Shown piece by piece: positions 33,832 through 46,212 of a stretch of DNA of 57,500 nt. The notes below the pieces were generated by a model. It worked only from the letters and a program-made list of their open reading frames with translations, was not told the origin of the DNA and did no database searches. Each line of letters starts with the position of its first letter. Position 1 is the first letter of the stretch. The DNA comes from Glandiceps talaboti (lineage: Eukaryota > Hemichordata > Enteropneusta > Spengelidae): positions 18,192,181-18,249,680 of the forward strand of contig NC_135552.1 in the NCBI RefSeq assembly GCF_964340395.1, written 5' to 3'. The position numbers and the translations under genes are program-made.

Positions 33832-35094
33832 CCGCATCTTCACAGCGACAACGTCAACGCATACTTGTTGTTGATATTTTTGTTTTAAATTTGGAATAGC
33901 ATATGTAATATAGGAACAAAATAAGTGTAAGCAATACCAGAAAAATGTGTAAAAATTTATTCCATGAACATTTTATTGTTGTTAATTTTGAATTGTCCAG
34001 ATTCAACACTCTCTATCACTGTTATGAGAGTGTGACTAAATTAAGTACCCAAAGACAATAACCAGTCCCAGACTACTAAAAGTCTAGAAGTACAGAGATG
34101 AATATCCTTTAAAAAAAATATCCGTAATATTTAATATATTTACAGGATTTCGGCGTTTTGAAGAAATTGTAGAATCAGTACATACTATAAAATATTGATA
34201 CCAGTTTGATTATTTTTGAATTGAAAACAGAAATTTAATTTTATTTGTCCAACAAACGTAAAATATTACATATATATATTATAAGTTTAAGAAACGTTTG
34301 GAGTAGGGTAAGCTTTCTAATTAACTTATGTTCAGTTCAGAATTACACAATAGATTTATTTATTTCTCTTTCAAGCAGTACATATTTAGGCTTAGATTTT
34401 CCTACTTAGCGGCGAATGCATACCTTCTTGACACAATTTATGTCAACAAAACGACATATTTCTCCTTTGCAAACATCTGCTATTATGAAGGAAAGAATTT
34501 GTCCTGCCTTGAGTTTCATCTACTCAGGCACAAACCTGTCTTCGGGTAGCTAGATTTCAATAGTCTCGGCACAATGCCATCGAATGGACTGAATTGCGTG
34601 CAATGTTTCAGTTCATTAAAATGACAATAATACCGTGTTTACGTTTACATTTACAGATAGCTTACTGTTCCATTTAAAATGTTAGCGGTCCGTATAGCCA
34701 TCTTAAGCACCCGTTCTAAAAATAACTCATTCCAACACTGCTAAGCTACAAATGTAAAATAACAGACTGTGAAAGGGGCGATCAGACGTAAGTTGTGTAG
34801 TCAGCATTGTTTGCATCATGCTGAAACTTATTGCTCATAACTGCAAACACGAATTTAAATTAAAAAGGAAAACATAACCTATATACTGTTATGTATAAAA
34901 GGATTGCATAGTTAAGGTTACCTTGAACCGTTCTACCGAAATAAATCTCGATAATTAGTCACTAACATTTTGTCTACAATATTGATTTTACTATTATCAT
35001 TACATTGTTTCCATAGTAGCTTACGTCTAGACACACGTCTTGAAAATATTACCAATGAAGCCTTAAGTAATTACACGATGGGAAGGCCTGGGGA
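33832..35094. other. Intronic stretch without recognisable features
   Basis: AT-rich DNA with no open frame above 73 codons and no recognised repeat. Confidence 0.55.
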
Positions 35095-35109
35095 AATAAG
35101 TCTAGTCTG

Positions 35110-35205
35110 TAGTATGAAATATGACCCTTCCCTCTAGTCCATTGTGCTAAAAAGTGATCCTCCCTCACTTTCCTTTCTGCAAAAAATGACCCTCCCCCGT
35201 TCAAA
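35110..35205 (+). repeat. Isolated 3'-end fragment of the ~600-bp SINE family
   Basis: The text TGACCCTTCCCTCTAGTCC ... AAAAAGTGATCCTCCC ... AAAAAATGACCCTCCCCC resembles the last ~90 bp of the SINE copy that begins at about 35233 (TGACCCTTCCTAATTTC ... AAAAAAGTGACCTACCCCCC). It looks like the tail of an older copy with a newer copy inserted beside it. Confidence 0.5.
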
Positions 35206-35232
35206 TATTTCAATGAAAACACATTTTTAACA

Positions 35233-35845
35233 CCGCCTCTCTGTGGCGTAGTTGTTTAGAGCTCAATATTAGTAGTCGGGAGGTCCTGGGTTCGAATCCA
35301 ACTAGAGACAGGTAACTAGAGACATGTAACTTTTCTGTAGTGAGTGATAGTTTTAAAGGCATTTGTTGTTTCCCACTATAAGACCACCACAGTGAGTTTG
35401 TGTTTGTCAATGCCTGCGTTCGGATCTAACTGGCTGAGATGAAGGCCAAAACTCCCAAAGACAACCTCAGAACAGAGGTCAACATCTCCACTCCACCACA
35501 TTTATGATCCCCAATATCTTGCTACGCTGTTCCCCCTTTTACTACTCAGTCTGAGACCCGCTCCTCTCAACCCACCACAACTAACAGTTGCATGCCAGTG
35601 TACTTCGAGTCAATACATTTCATGTTATGCTATTACTTTACTTGGTAGTGGTGGGATGTGGTAGCAGCATGATTTGGAACCGGTGGCAGCGGTGGGATCA
35701 TGCCTAAACCACAAAATAATGCAAAGTTAGATAAAAATGACAATGTGACCCTTCCTAATTTCTGTTTTCTAAAATATGGTTCTCCCTCGAGGACCGATTT
35801 GTAAAAAAGTGACCTACCCCCCAATTCCACCGGCCTCCCCTCCCC
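35233..35845 (+). repeat. tRNA-headed dispersed repeat (SINE-like), copy 1
   Basis: The head has an A-box-like TGGCGTAGTTG (35244-35254) and a perfect B box GGTTCGAATCC (35289-35299), then a ~540-bp body. Landmarks shared with copy 2 (43.25 kb), in the same order, include CAGTGAGTTTGTGTTTGT, AACTCCCAAAGA, GAGGTCAACA, GGTGGCAGCGGTGGG and CACAAAATAATGCA. It lies in intron 1, opposite in orientation to the receptor gene. Its 3' end is approximate. Confidence 0.75.
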
Positions 35846-36960
35846 TTGTAAGTACTTGAGGCTTCACAATGTAACGCTATTTAATTTTATTTGACATTGT
35901 TTGAGTTTCTAGACAAGTTTCAACTCTGATTCCAATAAATCCGCGCTATTAGTAGAAATTAAATTTTTTTTATGCGAACCACGGTCGTTGACATCAATCA
36001 ATAACTTTGTCCTGATAATTGCACCGTCTGCCAACTTGAATGTCAGCTAGTAACGTAACAGCGTCAGTAAACTATTATAGTTGGTAAAATTGCTCAAGTC
36101 TCTGCGCTTTTTCACTCTTTATTTTGATTATCGTGTTCTTTGGTGTGAAATGGCGACCTAATCACGCGTGAGTCATTGCGAACTGTAGGCGGGGAACACG
36201 AATATGGGAGACTACTATTAGTAACTTGGAAAAAAGAGTTGATTATACGCCCCTTCACAAAATTTGAAATGATTAACGAATCCAGAACATTTGAAGATTA
36301 CGAGACAAAAAAAACTAACTCCCACGGGACTGTTGCTAGTCTAAAAAGCTGGATGCCACTGCAGCTTTATTTGTTGACAAGACAGATACCACGGTATGTT
36401 ACATGAATGTTCTATTGTCCTTCGTGTAGCAGTGCCGAAACTAACTAACTGGTAGTCAGGGTAAGATTTGAAAACACAAGATAACACTTTTAGACCTCTT
36501 GTGTTGAAATTTTAGGAAAACACATAACTTTCGTAAGCCCAAAACATCTAACACCTAACCCTTTCTTCTTTAGAATAACAGAGCATTTACTATATCCATA
36601 CTAACGAATTGGTAGACCTGTGACACAGTAAAGACAATACTACCAATCCAAGTACAGTATAATTGAAATCATCAGTAATAAGTCGATAGTTTCAAAAATA
36701 AAGTTACTGATAAAAAAACCTGCTAATAACACTACGCATGATTCATAGAGGTACCGGGCTTTTGAAGTTATCAGTCAAACATTAACAATGTCTAAAAGGC
36801 TAGTTGAACTGAGGCGAATGATTCAACCCTGTTATTCCCCGGGTCACTATAAAAGTATGCACGGTTGTTACTTTATGTGTTACTACCCGTTCTTGTTATG
36901 AAATACTGCATCTTAAGAAGCACTGGCAATTATTTAAAGAAAACTGCCAACTTTCAAGCT
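35846..36960. other. Intronic stretch without recognisable features
   Basis: AT-rich DNA with a 76-codon plus frame at 36176-36406 that has no known domain. Nothing else is recognised. Confidence 0.55.
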
Positions 36961-37441
36961 ATATACTATACTATACTATACTATACTATACTATACTATA
37001 CTATACTATACTATACTATACTATACTATACTATACTATACTATACTATACTATACTATACTATACTACACTATACTATACTATGCTATACTATACTATA
37101 CTATACTATACTATACTATACTATACTATACTATACTATACTATACTATATTATACTATACATAATACTATACTATACTATACTATACTATACTATACTA
37201 TACTATACTATACTATACTATACTATACTGCACTACACTACACTACACTACACTACATTACATTACACTCTACTACTCTACACTACACTACACTACACTA
37301 CACTACACTACACTACACTACACTATACTACACTACACAATACTATACTACACTACACACACTATACTATACTATACTATACTATACTATACTATACTAT
37401 ACTATACTATACTATACTATACTATACTATACTATACTATA
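36961..37441. repeat. (CTATA)n pentanucleotide satellite, ~480 bp
   Basis: About 96 five-base units. Most are CTATA. A CACTA/CATTA-rich variant domain lies at about 37229-37360, and a few three- or eight-base slips (near 37160, 37358) change the phase. The 205-codon and 119-codon Tyr-Thr-Ile-Leu frames over it are repeat artefacts, not genes. Confidence 0.98.
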
Positions 37442-38026
37442 GTTTTCAGAAATTGAAAATACTATTCGTGCTATATTATTAATAAATACATACATACATG
37501 CATACATACTTATAATTTTACTAATATATATAATTTATTGCAGGTTGAAATTTTAATCACGATTGTCGTGACGTCATACGAGAGTAAATCCTTACTTTAA
37601 TACGCAAAACGTTACCATCGCTTTCATTGCCTTCGTAAAGTATAAACTACTTGTAGGGGTGTTTTACGAGTTTAATATTATTACTAGTGCTGCAAGGAAT
37701 ACATCTATTCATTGCCTAGTTTTCATCAAGTACCTCTACAACATTCAATCGTAAATCATCGAAACTGCCGTCGAGACACCGTTGAATTTCACCATGTTTT
37801 GCAATGCCGACCTTGTGTATTCTGTACGCAGGCAGCATTGATCATTTTCTCGTGAACATGTTCCTTTTACCGTCCTTGCATGTATAACGTTGTAAACATG
37901 TGTTGCTCGTTTAAGAGTATCTCTCGAAAAACAATGCAGAAGAAGCAAACGGATCCAAATTGTAAATAGGCACGGCCAAATGTAAGACCGAAAAGCCCAA
38001 ATGAGTCCTCAGACGAGGCCAGATCA
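37442..38026. other. Intronic stretch with a short CATA run
   Basis: A few CATA units lie at 37490-37510. Otherwise nothing recognised. Confidence 0.55.
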
Positions 38027-38237
38027 CAGGGGCGTGTAGTATTGCTTAGATTTCCGTTTTCTTAGGAAAATATCATACGAATCTTGCTGCTACAGATGTA
38101 TCGATCTCTATAGTACTACGTATACTATAAATATCTTTATCTCTTTCCCTGTACAGGTAGGAATATATTTTAAAAGGTTGTTATATTTAGTCTGTAGACC
38201 TGGAAAACAACAATCTATGCAATATTACACGCCCCTG
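38027..38237. mobile_element. MITE-like element, ~211 bp, hAT-type termini
   Basis: The left end CAGGGGCGTGTAGTATTGC is inverted at the right end (GCAATATTACACGCCCCTG) with one mismatch, and the pairing extends weakly inward (TAGATT, GTTTTC). CAGGGGCG is a typical hAT-superfamily terminus. The 8-bp duplication expected of hAT is not clear, though AGATCA lies beside or near both ends. No coding capacity. Confidence 0.65.
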
Positions 38238-38934
38238 TGGGCAAGATCACCGAAGGAACAAGGTGATTTCATGATCACGTACTGCCATTCACTGTGTTAC
38301 GAGTATAAGCACGGCTCATTCATACGTTTTATTACTCATGTTCCTTATGCGTATAATTTCACAGAGCCTATATAATCTGCTGATAATTCCAGTTAAAGCT
38401 AGTTTAGAGCACAATATATAGTTTTATGTTAAAGACAAAACAACATATAGTGTTGATAGGAAATTTAACTCGTGGATCATTACTTACAGACTAATTACTG
38501 TGGCACATCCACACCCGATTCTTTCGTAAAAAGGGGTGGGGAAACATACATTCCCAGAAATCGTTTTCGATATATCATCATTACTAATGGGTTCATCATA
38601 AAATACAGAATAAATTTCAGAGTAGCTAAGTGTATTACTTTTTTGTATGTGTGTGATCACAGTGAAGTATAAATATAAGATATCGGTATTCAGTGTATAT
38701 TAACACATCGGGTCTAACAACGACTTAGTTAAGCCCTACAGACACAATATTATGTTAATAATAATAGTGTATTGTGTTTCATTGTGTTTTAGATATGACA
38801 ATTGTAAGCAGATGTCCGTCCATGTCAGTATACCGCGTAATTAAAGATTACTTTGTAAACATCACACGGAGCGTAAAACATTCAATTATAGTCTCAATAC
38901 ATTACAGCTGTTAACAGATGAAACATAAATTAAC

Positions 38935-39800
<866 letters not shown>

Positions 39801-40122
39801 TTAAAGTGGCCATATGGATGAAGATTGTGGGTTCACTTTGGGTTTTTAATTTTATCATATCAGTGGCTTCCTACTTGAGAAAAAAATCAATCTGAAACAA
39901 CATATACCAAGCCGCGCCCTTGCTTGTACAATAAACAGCAAAACACTGTAAAATGTTTGTTATTGTACGTACATATTTTTTTTGCTATTTATTGAGTTAT
40001 AAACAGACCTGGTCTATATTGTTTCACATTATTTTTTTCAAGTAGGAAGCCATGATAAAAGTATTTTATAAAATTAAAAATGCAAAATAAATACCCAATC
40101 CTCATCCATGTGGCCACTTTAA
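39801..40122. mobile_element. TTAA-flanked foldback MITE, copy 1 (~322 bp)
   Basis: It begins TTAAAGTGGCCATATGGATG and ends CATCCATGTGGCCACTTTAA, so TTAA stands at both edges. About 115 bp at each end are inverted copies (shared ATTTTATCAT/ATGATAAAA, GGCTTCCTACTTGA and AAACAACATAT / ATATTGTTT). It retains GTTTGTTATTGTACGTAC near its centre, which is the middle of copy 2 at 45.9 kb. TTAA targets are typical of piggyBac-related elements. No transposase. Confidence 0.8.
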
Positions 40123-40719
40123 TTAATAACTCTTCAAAGTCAAAGTCAAAGTCAATGCCCATCTTAATTGTCTGAAAAGTGTGTGGAATTGATACGTCAA
40201 CGTATTTAATTTCTGATGTTGTTGTTTTTTTTGTATAGCTATTGCTTAGCACTATTATATCCCTATGTCCTCCTACCTACGTTTTCAGTTGAAGTTTAGA
40301 AAGCGATGCCAAATTTTTCATTTTTCTAGACCAAATAGATGAACCTTCATATTGTTTGCACACCGAATTGGAGTGTTTTCGATTACCTTAAAATGACCAG
40401 GATTGCGTTAGGCCGTAGTATGACTGCTATGTTGACGGGGGAAAAATATGAAGGTGCAGATCGTAAATTGACAGGTTACCACACAATAGTGACAATCAAT
40501 ACATACAGCGGTGTTTGGTGACAAATAACGGCGTTATTTTTAGTTTGCCAACTACCTGCCACAACGTACTGATCCTGGCATGCGTTCCAGCTGTCGAAAT
40601 ACACACGCAATTTGTACTTGTGAAGGCCCATGAACCCTGATAGCTATTGTATAAGAATTAAAACAATATGCAATACAATATTATGACGGAAATAAATGAA
40701 ATAAACTTGTGTTACATAC

Positions 40720-40779
40720 CTGTACTACGGGTAACAGAAACAGTATGTATGCGATTAGTTGAGACATGGTTCCATACAT
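40720..40779 (-). CDS. PTHR: PTH-receptor-like gene, coding exon 1 (start codon and signal peptide)
   Basis: ATG at 40779 opens a 20-codon exon ending CAG|GTATGT. It encodes MYGTMSQLIAYILFLLPVVQ, whose hydrophobic core LIAYILFLLPVV is a signal-peptide h-region. An in-frame TAG at 40836-40834 lies 19 codons upstream with no ATG between, so this is the first possible start; Met5 is a second candidate. Both have A at -3. The exon ends in phase 0 and matches exon 2. In vertebrate PTH receptors the signal peptide is also on a separate first coding exon. The link to exon 2 across 29 kb is inferred. Confidence 0.82.
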
Positions 40780-41130
40780 GATCTGCCGACGGTGAGTCAA
40801 TTCAGGTGAATTTTCGTGTACGTTTGTGAAGTGCTACCGCAAAAGCTCTAACACAGTTGCTATTAATACAATCCACTCTGTAGTTGGGGTTTCCGAGATA
40901 CGCAGTCGTTGATTTAGGAGCTGGAAGCAAACTGCGACACGTAGATAACGCCACACAATCGACGAACTGGCTTGAATACAGCTGCTCGTGACTCGACTAT
41001 GAGTGCTGCTGGACGAATATAGTAGTTGAGAATAGACGTGTATACAGACGGAGTGCGTGGCGCAACGTGTTACACAGGTAGCAGTATCGACAAACTAGGA
41101 TGTCCTGTACTATACTGTGTCCCAAAATGT
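40780..41130 (-). promoter_or_regulatory. Presumed 5' UTR and promoter of the PTH-receptor-like gene
   Basis: The ~300 bp upstream of the start codon are richer in G, C and CpG than the surroundings, and stops are present in frame. I cannot place the transcription start. Candidate TATA-like texts on the minus strand are weak. A further 5' non-coding exon is possible. Confidence 0.4.
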
Positions 41131-42720
41131 AACGGTGGCTGCTACGTTCAATTATTTCAAACTGTAGTATTTTAGAATAATTTCAACATGTGTTGTCCAC
41201 CGTAGTGTTGAGCGACAAGCTATGTCTTTCCTCGCACAATATACTGCCAGGTAAACCCGCGTCTAACGTGACATGCGATAATAGTCACTAAAGTACCTCA
41301 CATACAGTTTCTGATTACCTAGAAGAAATTGGAACTGGTCGGGCCAACAGGTACGTACGTGGGCATCCACAGTTGCTTGATGGTTGAACGCAATAAGAAT
41401 ATGCGACGGCACGCACTAAATTGCTTACTTTATCACCTAATTGTCAATACCTGTAGCCTCCATGCACTTCGTGGTTACCACCGACACTGTCCTCACCATC
41501 GAGTGGATACTTAACGGAGTAAAGTGTAGTGGTGATAAAACAGCTATATGTCCGTCACATTAACGATGATGCTATACAGATTGAGTACCGCCCACAACTA
41601 CGTAGACTGGGGGATTCCACTGCACTAGCAAGGTGGATAGCAAAATTGTCCACAACATTCACACCAGCGGGCTTCTGCTTTATCAGGTAGTTTGGCCTGC
41701 TTGATTGCTGAAACTTTGAATTCTGGCTGAAATGGATAGAGAGACAGAGATATGGTTAATAACGAGCCGTCCAATCGTATCAAGTGTGCAGTGAGTATCC
41801 AAAGCCTGCCAATAAGAAGGGCGTATTGTTAGTTTGTAGGTATTTAGGCCGTGTTGATATTTCTGACGTGTAGCGTATTATATAACAACTTTGATACTTT
41901 GAAGTCGAAAAGACCAGGACGAACAGAATCCGTCCCAAGACAACGTTGTTTACTCACTGCAATCATGGAAATATCACCTTCCAGGCTACAATGCAATAAA
42001 TCACACAGAGACATCACATGTATCAAATCTTAGAACCATTTTTTAAATGACAACTAGAAGATGGATATTACCCATGCATGAATGTGATCCCATGGCTAAG
42101 TAACTATAGGGGATATGTAGGTTTTGATAAATGTATTGAAAACATGATACAATAAAAAAACCTTAGAATCTGATGTCATTTCAATGCCTTTAGTAAATAC
42201 CTATTAAGTGGACTCAGCATCGTGTGAAATTGGCTAGACAATTATATAACTAGTTCATTAATGCCAATTAGTGGTAAACACTATCTGGATGAAACACTGC
42301 TAACAAAATTCTGTAAGGGGTGAATGAATATATACATTTACAAGTATTTACAGACCGCCGCCTCTCCCCTCCCATCATTTCGATCCATTGACAGTTGGCG
42401 CTGTTCTCCGACGCTGTTCGGAGCACCGTTACAATGGAAACATATGATATCTGATTCTGTCAAAACAGCTCAGTATAATACGGCTGATGACTTCAATAAA
42501 TGACTCTGAGATGAGTGTGTCCATTCTCACCTTGGCCATCTGATAAGGACCTACTTATACCAGGTCGTTATTGTCATACTAAATACCCATAAGCCGTGTG
42601 CTTTGATATGGAAATCCACCTTTCAGAAGTTGATCCACTTTTTACAAAAACAAGATTAACATCTTACTGGTGTTTGATAACTTTATTGTGCAAACTAAAA
42701 CAACACACCTTGTTAGTCTT
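41131..42720. other. Upstream intergenic stretch without recognisable features
   Basis: Short open frames only (at most 61 codons up to 42595). No divergent gene start, mobile element or RNA gene was identified. Confidence 0.5.
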
Positions 42721-42864
42721 TTTTTTATTGGAAGCCGGAGATCTGAGACCTGAATGGGAGAATGCTGTAACAGCCTTAGGCTTGACAATGGGATGTTACC
42801 GGACTTCATCCCAATATAACTTTGACACCGCTAGAAACCATAAACCCCGATCTTGTATGTATTA
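42721..42864 (+). pseudogene. Possible death-domain-like coding remnant
   Basis: The open frame reads LEAGDLRPEWENAVTALGL, then TMGCY...NFDTARNH...SCMY, stop. The spacing W-x(7)-LGL followed by a D-T-A-R helix start resembles helices 2-4 of death-fold domains. No intact frame, partner exon or start is visible, and the C-terminal Leu-x-x-Trp is missing. It could equally be chance. It is followed by dispersed-repeat sequence, which suggests a gene fragment carried in a repeat. Confidence 0.2.
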
Positions 42865-42994
42865 AAACTACCCGGATTCTGCCATAATTGTTCATGCCCC
42901 TGGCGACCATTTCAGAACGTGACTAGGACCTATTTATCGGATAACCAACGGGAGCTAGTCCCATTTATAGGTTCCTTTGGTTCAGTGTTATAAT

Positions 42995-43150
42995 TTTAGT
43001 GCAGAAGGAAACCGGAGTACCCGGGGAAAACCTGCGTTGTACGGTAGAGTCAAAGTGAAACCCAGCCGAACCCAGGCTGCAGAGCCTGAGAGACGTATAC
43101 GTATATACGAGCTAACCGCTCGGCCACCGACAACCCGGGATCGATGGGAT
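42995..43150 (+). repeat. Dispersed repeat with GGAAACCGGAGTACCCGG core
   Basis: The text AGAAGGAAACCGGAGTACCC, then GGGGAAAACCTGCG, and further on CTAACCGCTCGGCCACCGAC, is a repeat pattern I have met in many aquatic animal genomes. It is GC-rich against its flanks. The 92-codon frame over it (42977-43255) and its antisense are side effects. Confidence 0.5.
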
Positions 43151-43251
43151 ACGCATCGGCTTAAACAAATGAGAAAAAGACGAAAGAATGGGAAAGAAAT
43201 GGACAGTCCGGTGGAAGACACTCAGGCGGGGAAAAGTGATAGCAACTGCAA

Positions 43252-43887
43252 ATAAACGGTGGCAAGTGATAGTTAGAGCTCATTACTTGTAGTCAGGAGG
43301 TCCTGGATTCGAATCACACTAGGAACAGAGACTTTTTTTTTGTAGTAAGTACTTGGTCCTACCACGTCACATTTATAGTTTTTAAAGGTATGTGTTGTTT
43401 TCCACTATGACCATCACAGTGAGTTTGTGTTTGTATTAAACCAATACCCGACTTTGGATCTAATTGGCTGAGCTGAAGGCCAGAACTCCCAAAGATTAGA
43501 TGAGCGCACAACAGACGACATAGGGGCCGAGGTCAACAGCTCCACTCCACCATTATCCCCAACATCTTACCACACGTTTCCCCTTTTACAGCTGTTAAAC
43601 CTGCTCCTCTATCTCCCCACACCACAACGAACAGTAAATTCACTGCATTTCGCTGATATGTAATGATATTACTTTGCAATGGTGACAAAGGTGGGGTGTG
43701 GTAGCAGTGGTATTTGAAACCGGTGGCAGCGGTGGGGATCATGCCAAAATCACAAAATAATGCAGTTAGTTACCAAAATGAGTCAAAGTAAAACGTGCCT
43801 CTCCCGTAATTTTCATTTTCTAAATACGGTCCTCCCCCGAGAACCGATAAAAAGTATTCCTCCTAACTCCCCCAGGCCTCCCCCCAT
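43252..43887 (+). repeat. tRNA-headed dispersed repeat (SINE-like), copy 2
   Basis: Same family and orientation as the 35.2-kb copy. The head is diverged (GTGGCAAGTGATAGTTAGAGC; B box changed to GGATTCGAATC at 43305-43315). The body preserves the landmark order CAGTGAGTTTGTGTTTGT, GGATCTAATTGGCTGAG, AACTCCCAAAGA, GAGGTCAACA, GGTGGCAGCGGTGGGG, CACAAAATAATGCA. It is probably too mutated in the B box to be active. Confidence 0.75.
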
Positions 43888-44143
43888 GACCCAAGATCAA
43901 GTTGCGTGGTTACGTTGTCGACCCTGGACATATCGATAATATGCTGTGAGGAGGATGTTCAGTGTCTTTGGATCAACTTTGTTCGAACGTAATTATCCAG
44001 GATTCAATATGTTTTACACTCTGAATAATACAACATTGATCCACACTTTTCAACTTCAGCGCCCTTATATAATCTACAGGGATTAATAACAGATAACCTA
44101 ATTATATACCAAGGTAATGAGCATTTTTGACAGACTCTCAATT

Positions 44144-44144
44144 A

Positions 44145-44202
<58 letters not shown>
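44144..44202. repeat. (ATTG)n tetranucleotide microsatellite
   Basis: About 14 units of ATTG. Confidence 0.96.
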
Positions 44203-45854
44203 ACAACAGTCAAATTGTACACTCTCTGTACATGTAAGGACAGTTGTATTATTTTACAGTGCCTTGCAACAAACGCCAAATCTAATCAAAAGGGATCTAT
44301 TTATAGAACTGGAGCTCACTGGCTTAACAATGTCAGGGGGTATCTATTACAATTCTAACACATACTAACCTGCCCCGTGGCACTACATAGGCTACCGACC
44401 ACTTGTCAGCCAGCTAGCTATCAGGTGTGGAGACATACATTGAACAATCTACACTGTTACACAATGGGATCTATTTTGTTTTGCTGTCAACGGTTACATT
44501 TTTTAAAGCTGATACAATTTTACATTAAATTTGTTACAAGTATGTTATACTAGATTTAGAAAACGGAGAATGCTGCTTTTCATATAGTTCAATCTGTAAA
44601 GAAATCAGGTACAGCAAAGATACTCATTTACAGACCAAACCAAAATCAAGTTCTTTAAAATGAATCAGTGATTGTCGCATTGCTTGATTCATGCGTACAG
44701 TGTAGTAGAAGTACACCCTTAGAGGGACAATTCTGGTATTACTTGTATATGTCATTTATTCACGTTTTTTTACTGTAAAGCTAATAACCCTTTCAGTCTG
44801 CTGGTTTTTCCCTGATGCCAACCAACTCACTGTTCACACGTAATTACGATAGCTATCCAACATCATTCAACGTGTCATGTGATCAGATTTGATTGTCACT
44901 CGAAAGTAAAATGCCACTTTACCACTATCACTAAATAAGAATTAAATGTTCGGAAACTAATCTCCGATTCAGGATACATGTATGAATATATCTAAAAATG
45001 TAGAAGTATCTACTTCCAAATCCAAGATGGCTTCTGCTAAATTTGCTGTTGAAAAAACCGATATCATAATGTGTTCACAAGCAGGCATGGTAGAAGTGCG
45101 CCCTCTAACGGATAACTGTGTGCTTGAAACAGATCCCACAAATCATATGAGAGACATGAGAACGAACAGCGAAATAAACTGAATGTATACAGTTTTGTGT
45201 GTCTAACAGAAATATAATTTGCGGCCGATTGCGCGTAGCTTAGTGAGAATTAAAATGGTTTGCTCCAGGACATGAAACATTGAAGCTTACGATATGTTAT
45301 ATTCAAATGTTTGATGTAAACGATCATTTTGAAATGCTTCCTTATACACACTGGGCTGGCTAACTACGTAACATAAGAATGATGGCAGGATATCGCTGTT
45401 GTTATTTGGTAATAGGGTTATCAATAACTCAGTATTAAAACACTGCCTTGTTGTAAATTATATGAATTAACCACGTCACATTCAAGCATTCGCACATAAA
45501 CCAGTTCATAATTAATTGATATTTCTCTCACCAGTTCTCACACTATTTTGTTCGGGAAAATTTTAAAGTATATTACGATCTAAAAATTATGAACGCCTCT
45601 AACGCGTCACAGCCAGTCATTTTATTTTAAGACTTGAAACGCTAAAGTTTCACCTACAGTGATTTTTATCACCACATCCAACACATATTTCGGTTAACAC
45701 ATACCTTTTTGTTTCCAAGTCTCCAGTTTCAGAATACTGTAACCATATTTTTGTAATACATAATCCTAGCTATATATCTTTATTTGAAATTATGATTTCA
45801 ATCATGTATAAATAACACCCAAATTCTCTTCAAAATGCAATATAGTCACACCCT
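44203..45854. other. Intergenic stretch without recognisable features
   Basis: AT-rich DNA with no open frame above 66 codons and no repeat arms recognised. Confidence 0.5.
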
Positions 45855-46212
45855 TTAAAGTGGCCTTATGGATTGAGGATTGGGAATTTATTTTGGATTT
45901 TTCATTTATAAAACAATTCCATCATGGCTTCCTAATTGAAAAATCAATGTGAAACAACATTTGCCAAGTCCTTCTTTGTAGTAACTCAATAAATTTCAAA
46001 AGATTTAATACAGTGTGTAAAATGTTTGTTATTGTACGTACAATAACAAACTTTTAATACACTTTGTAGCTTTGTGCAATTTATTGAGTTACAATAACAG
46101 ACTTTGTCAATATTGTTTCGCGTCGATTTTTCAAGTAGGAAGCCATGATAAAATTGTTTTTTAAATCAAAAATCAAAAATAAATACCCAATCCTCATCCA
46201 TATGGCCACTGC
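45855..46212. mobile_element. TTAA-flanked foldback MITE, copy 2 (~358 bp, no spacer)
   Basis: It starts TTAAAGTGGCCTTATGGATT and ends CATCCATATGGCCACT; the right TTAA is mutated. Its centre is a perfect 28-bp palindrome at 46024-46051 (GTTTGTTATTGTAC against GTACAATAACAAAC). The arms on both sides pair outward over about 170 bp (TTATTGAGTTAC, GACTTTGT, AACATTGA..TTTCA, GGCTTCCTA, ATTGAGGATTGGG). It is thus a long, nearly loop-free inverted repeat. No coding content. Confidence 0.82.

Noticed and set aside
36865-37482. 205-codon open frame, the longest in the window
   Set aside because: It consists almost wholly of translated CTATA pentamers (Tyr-Thr-Ile-Leu-Tyr); a microsatellite artefact.
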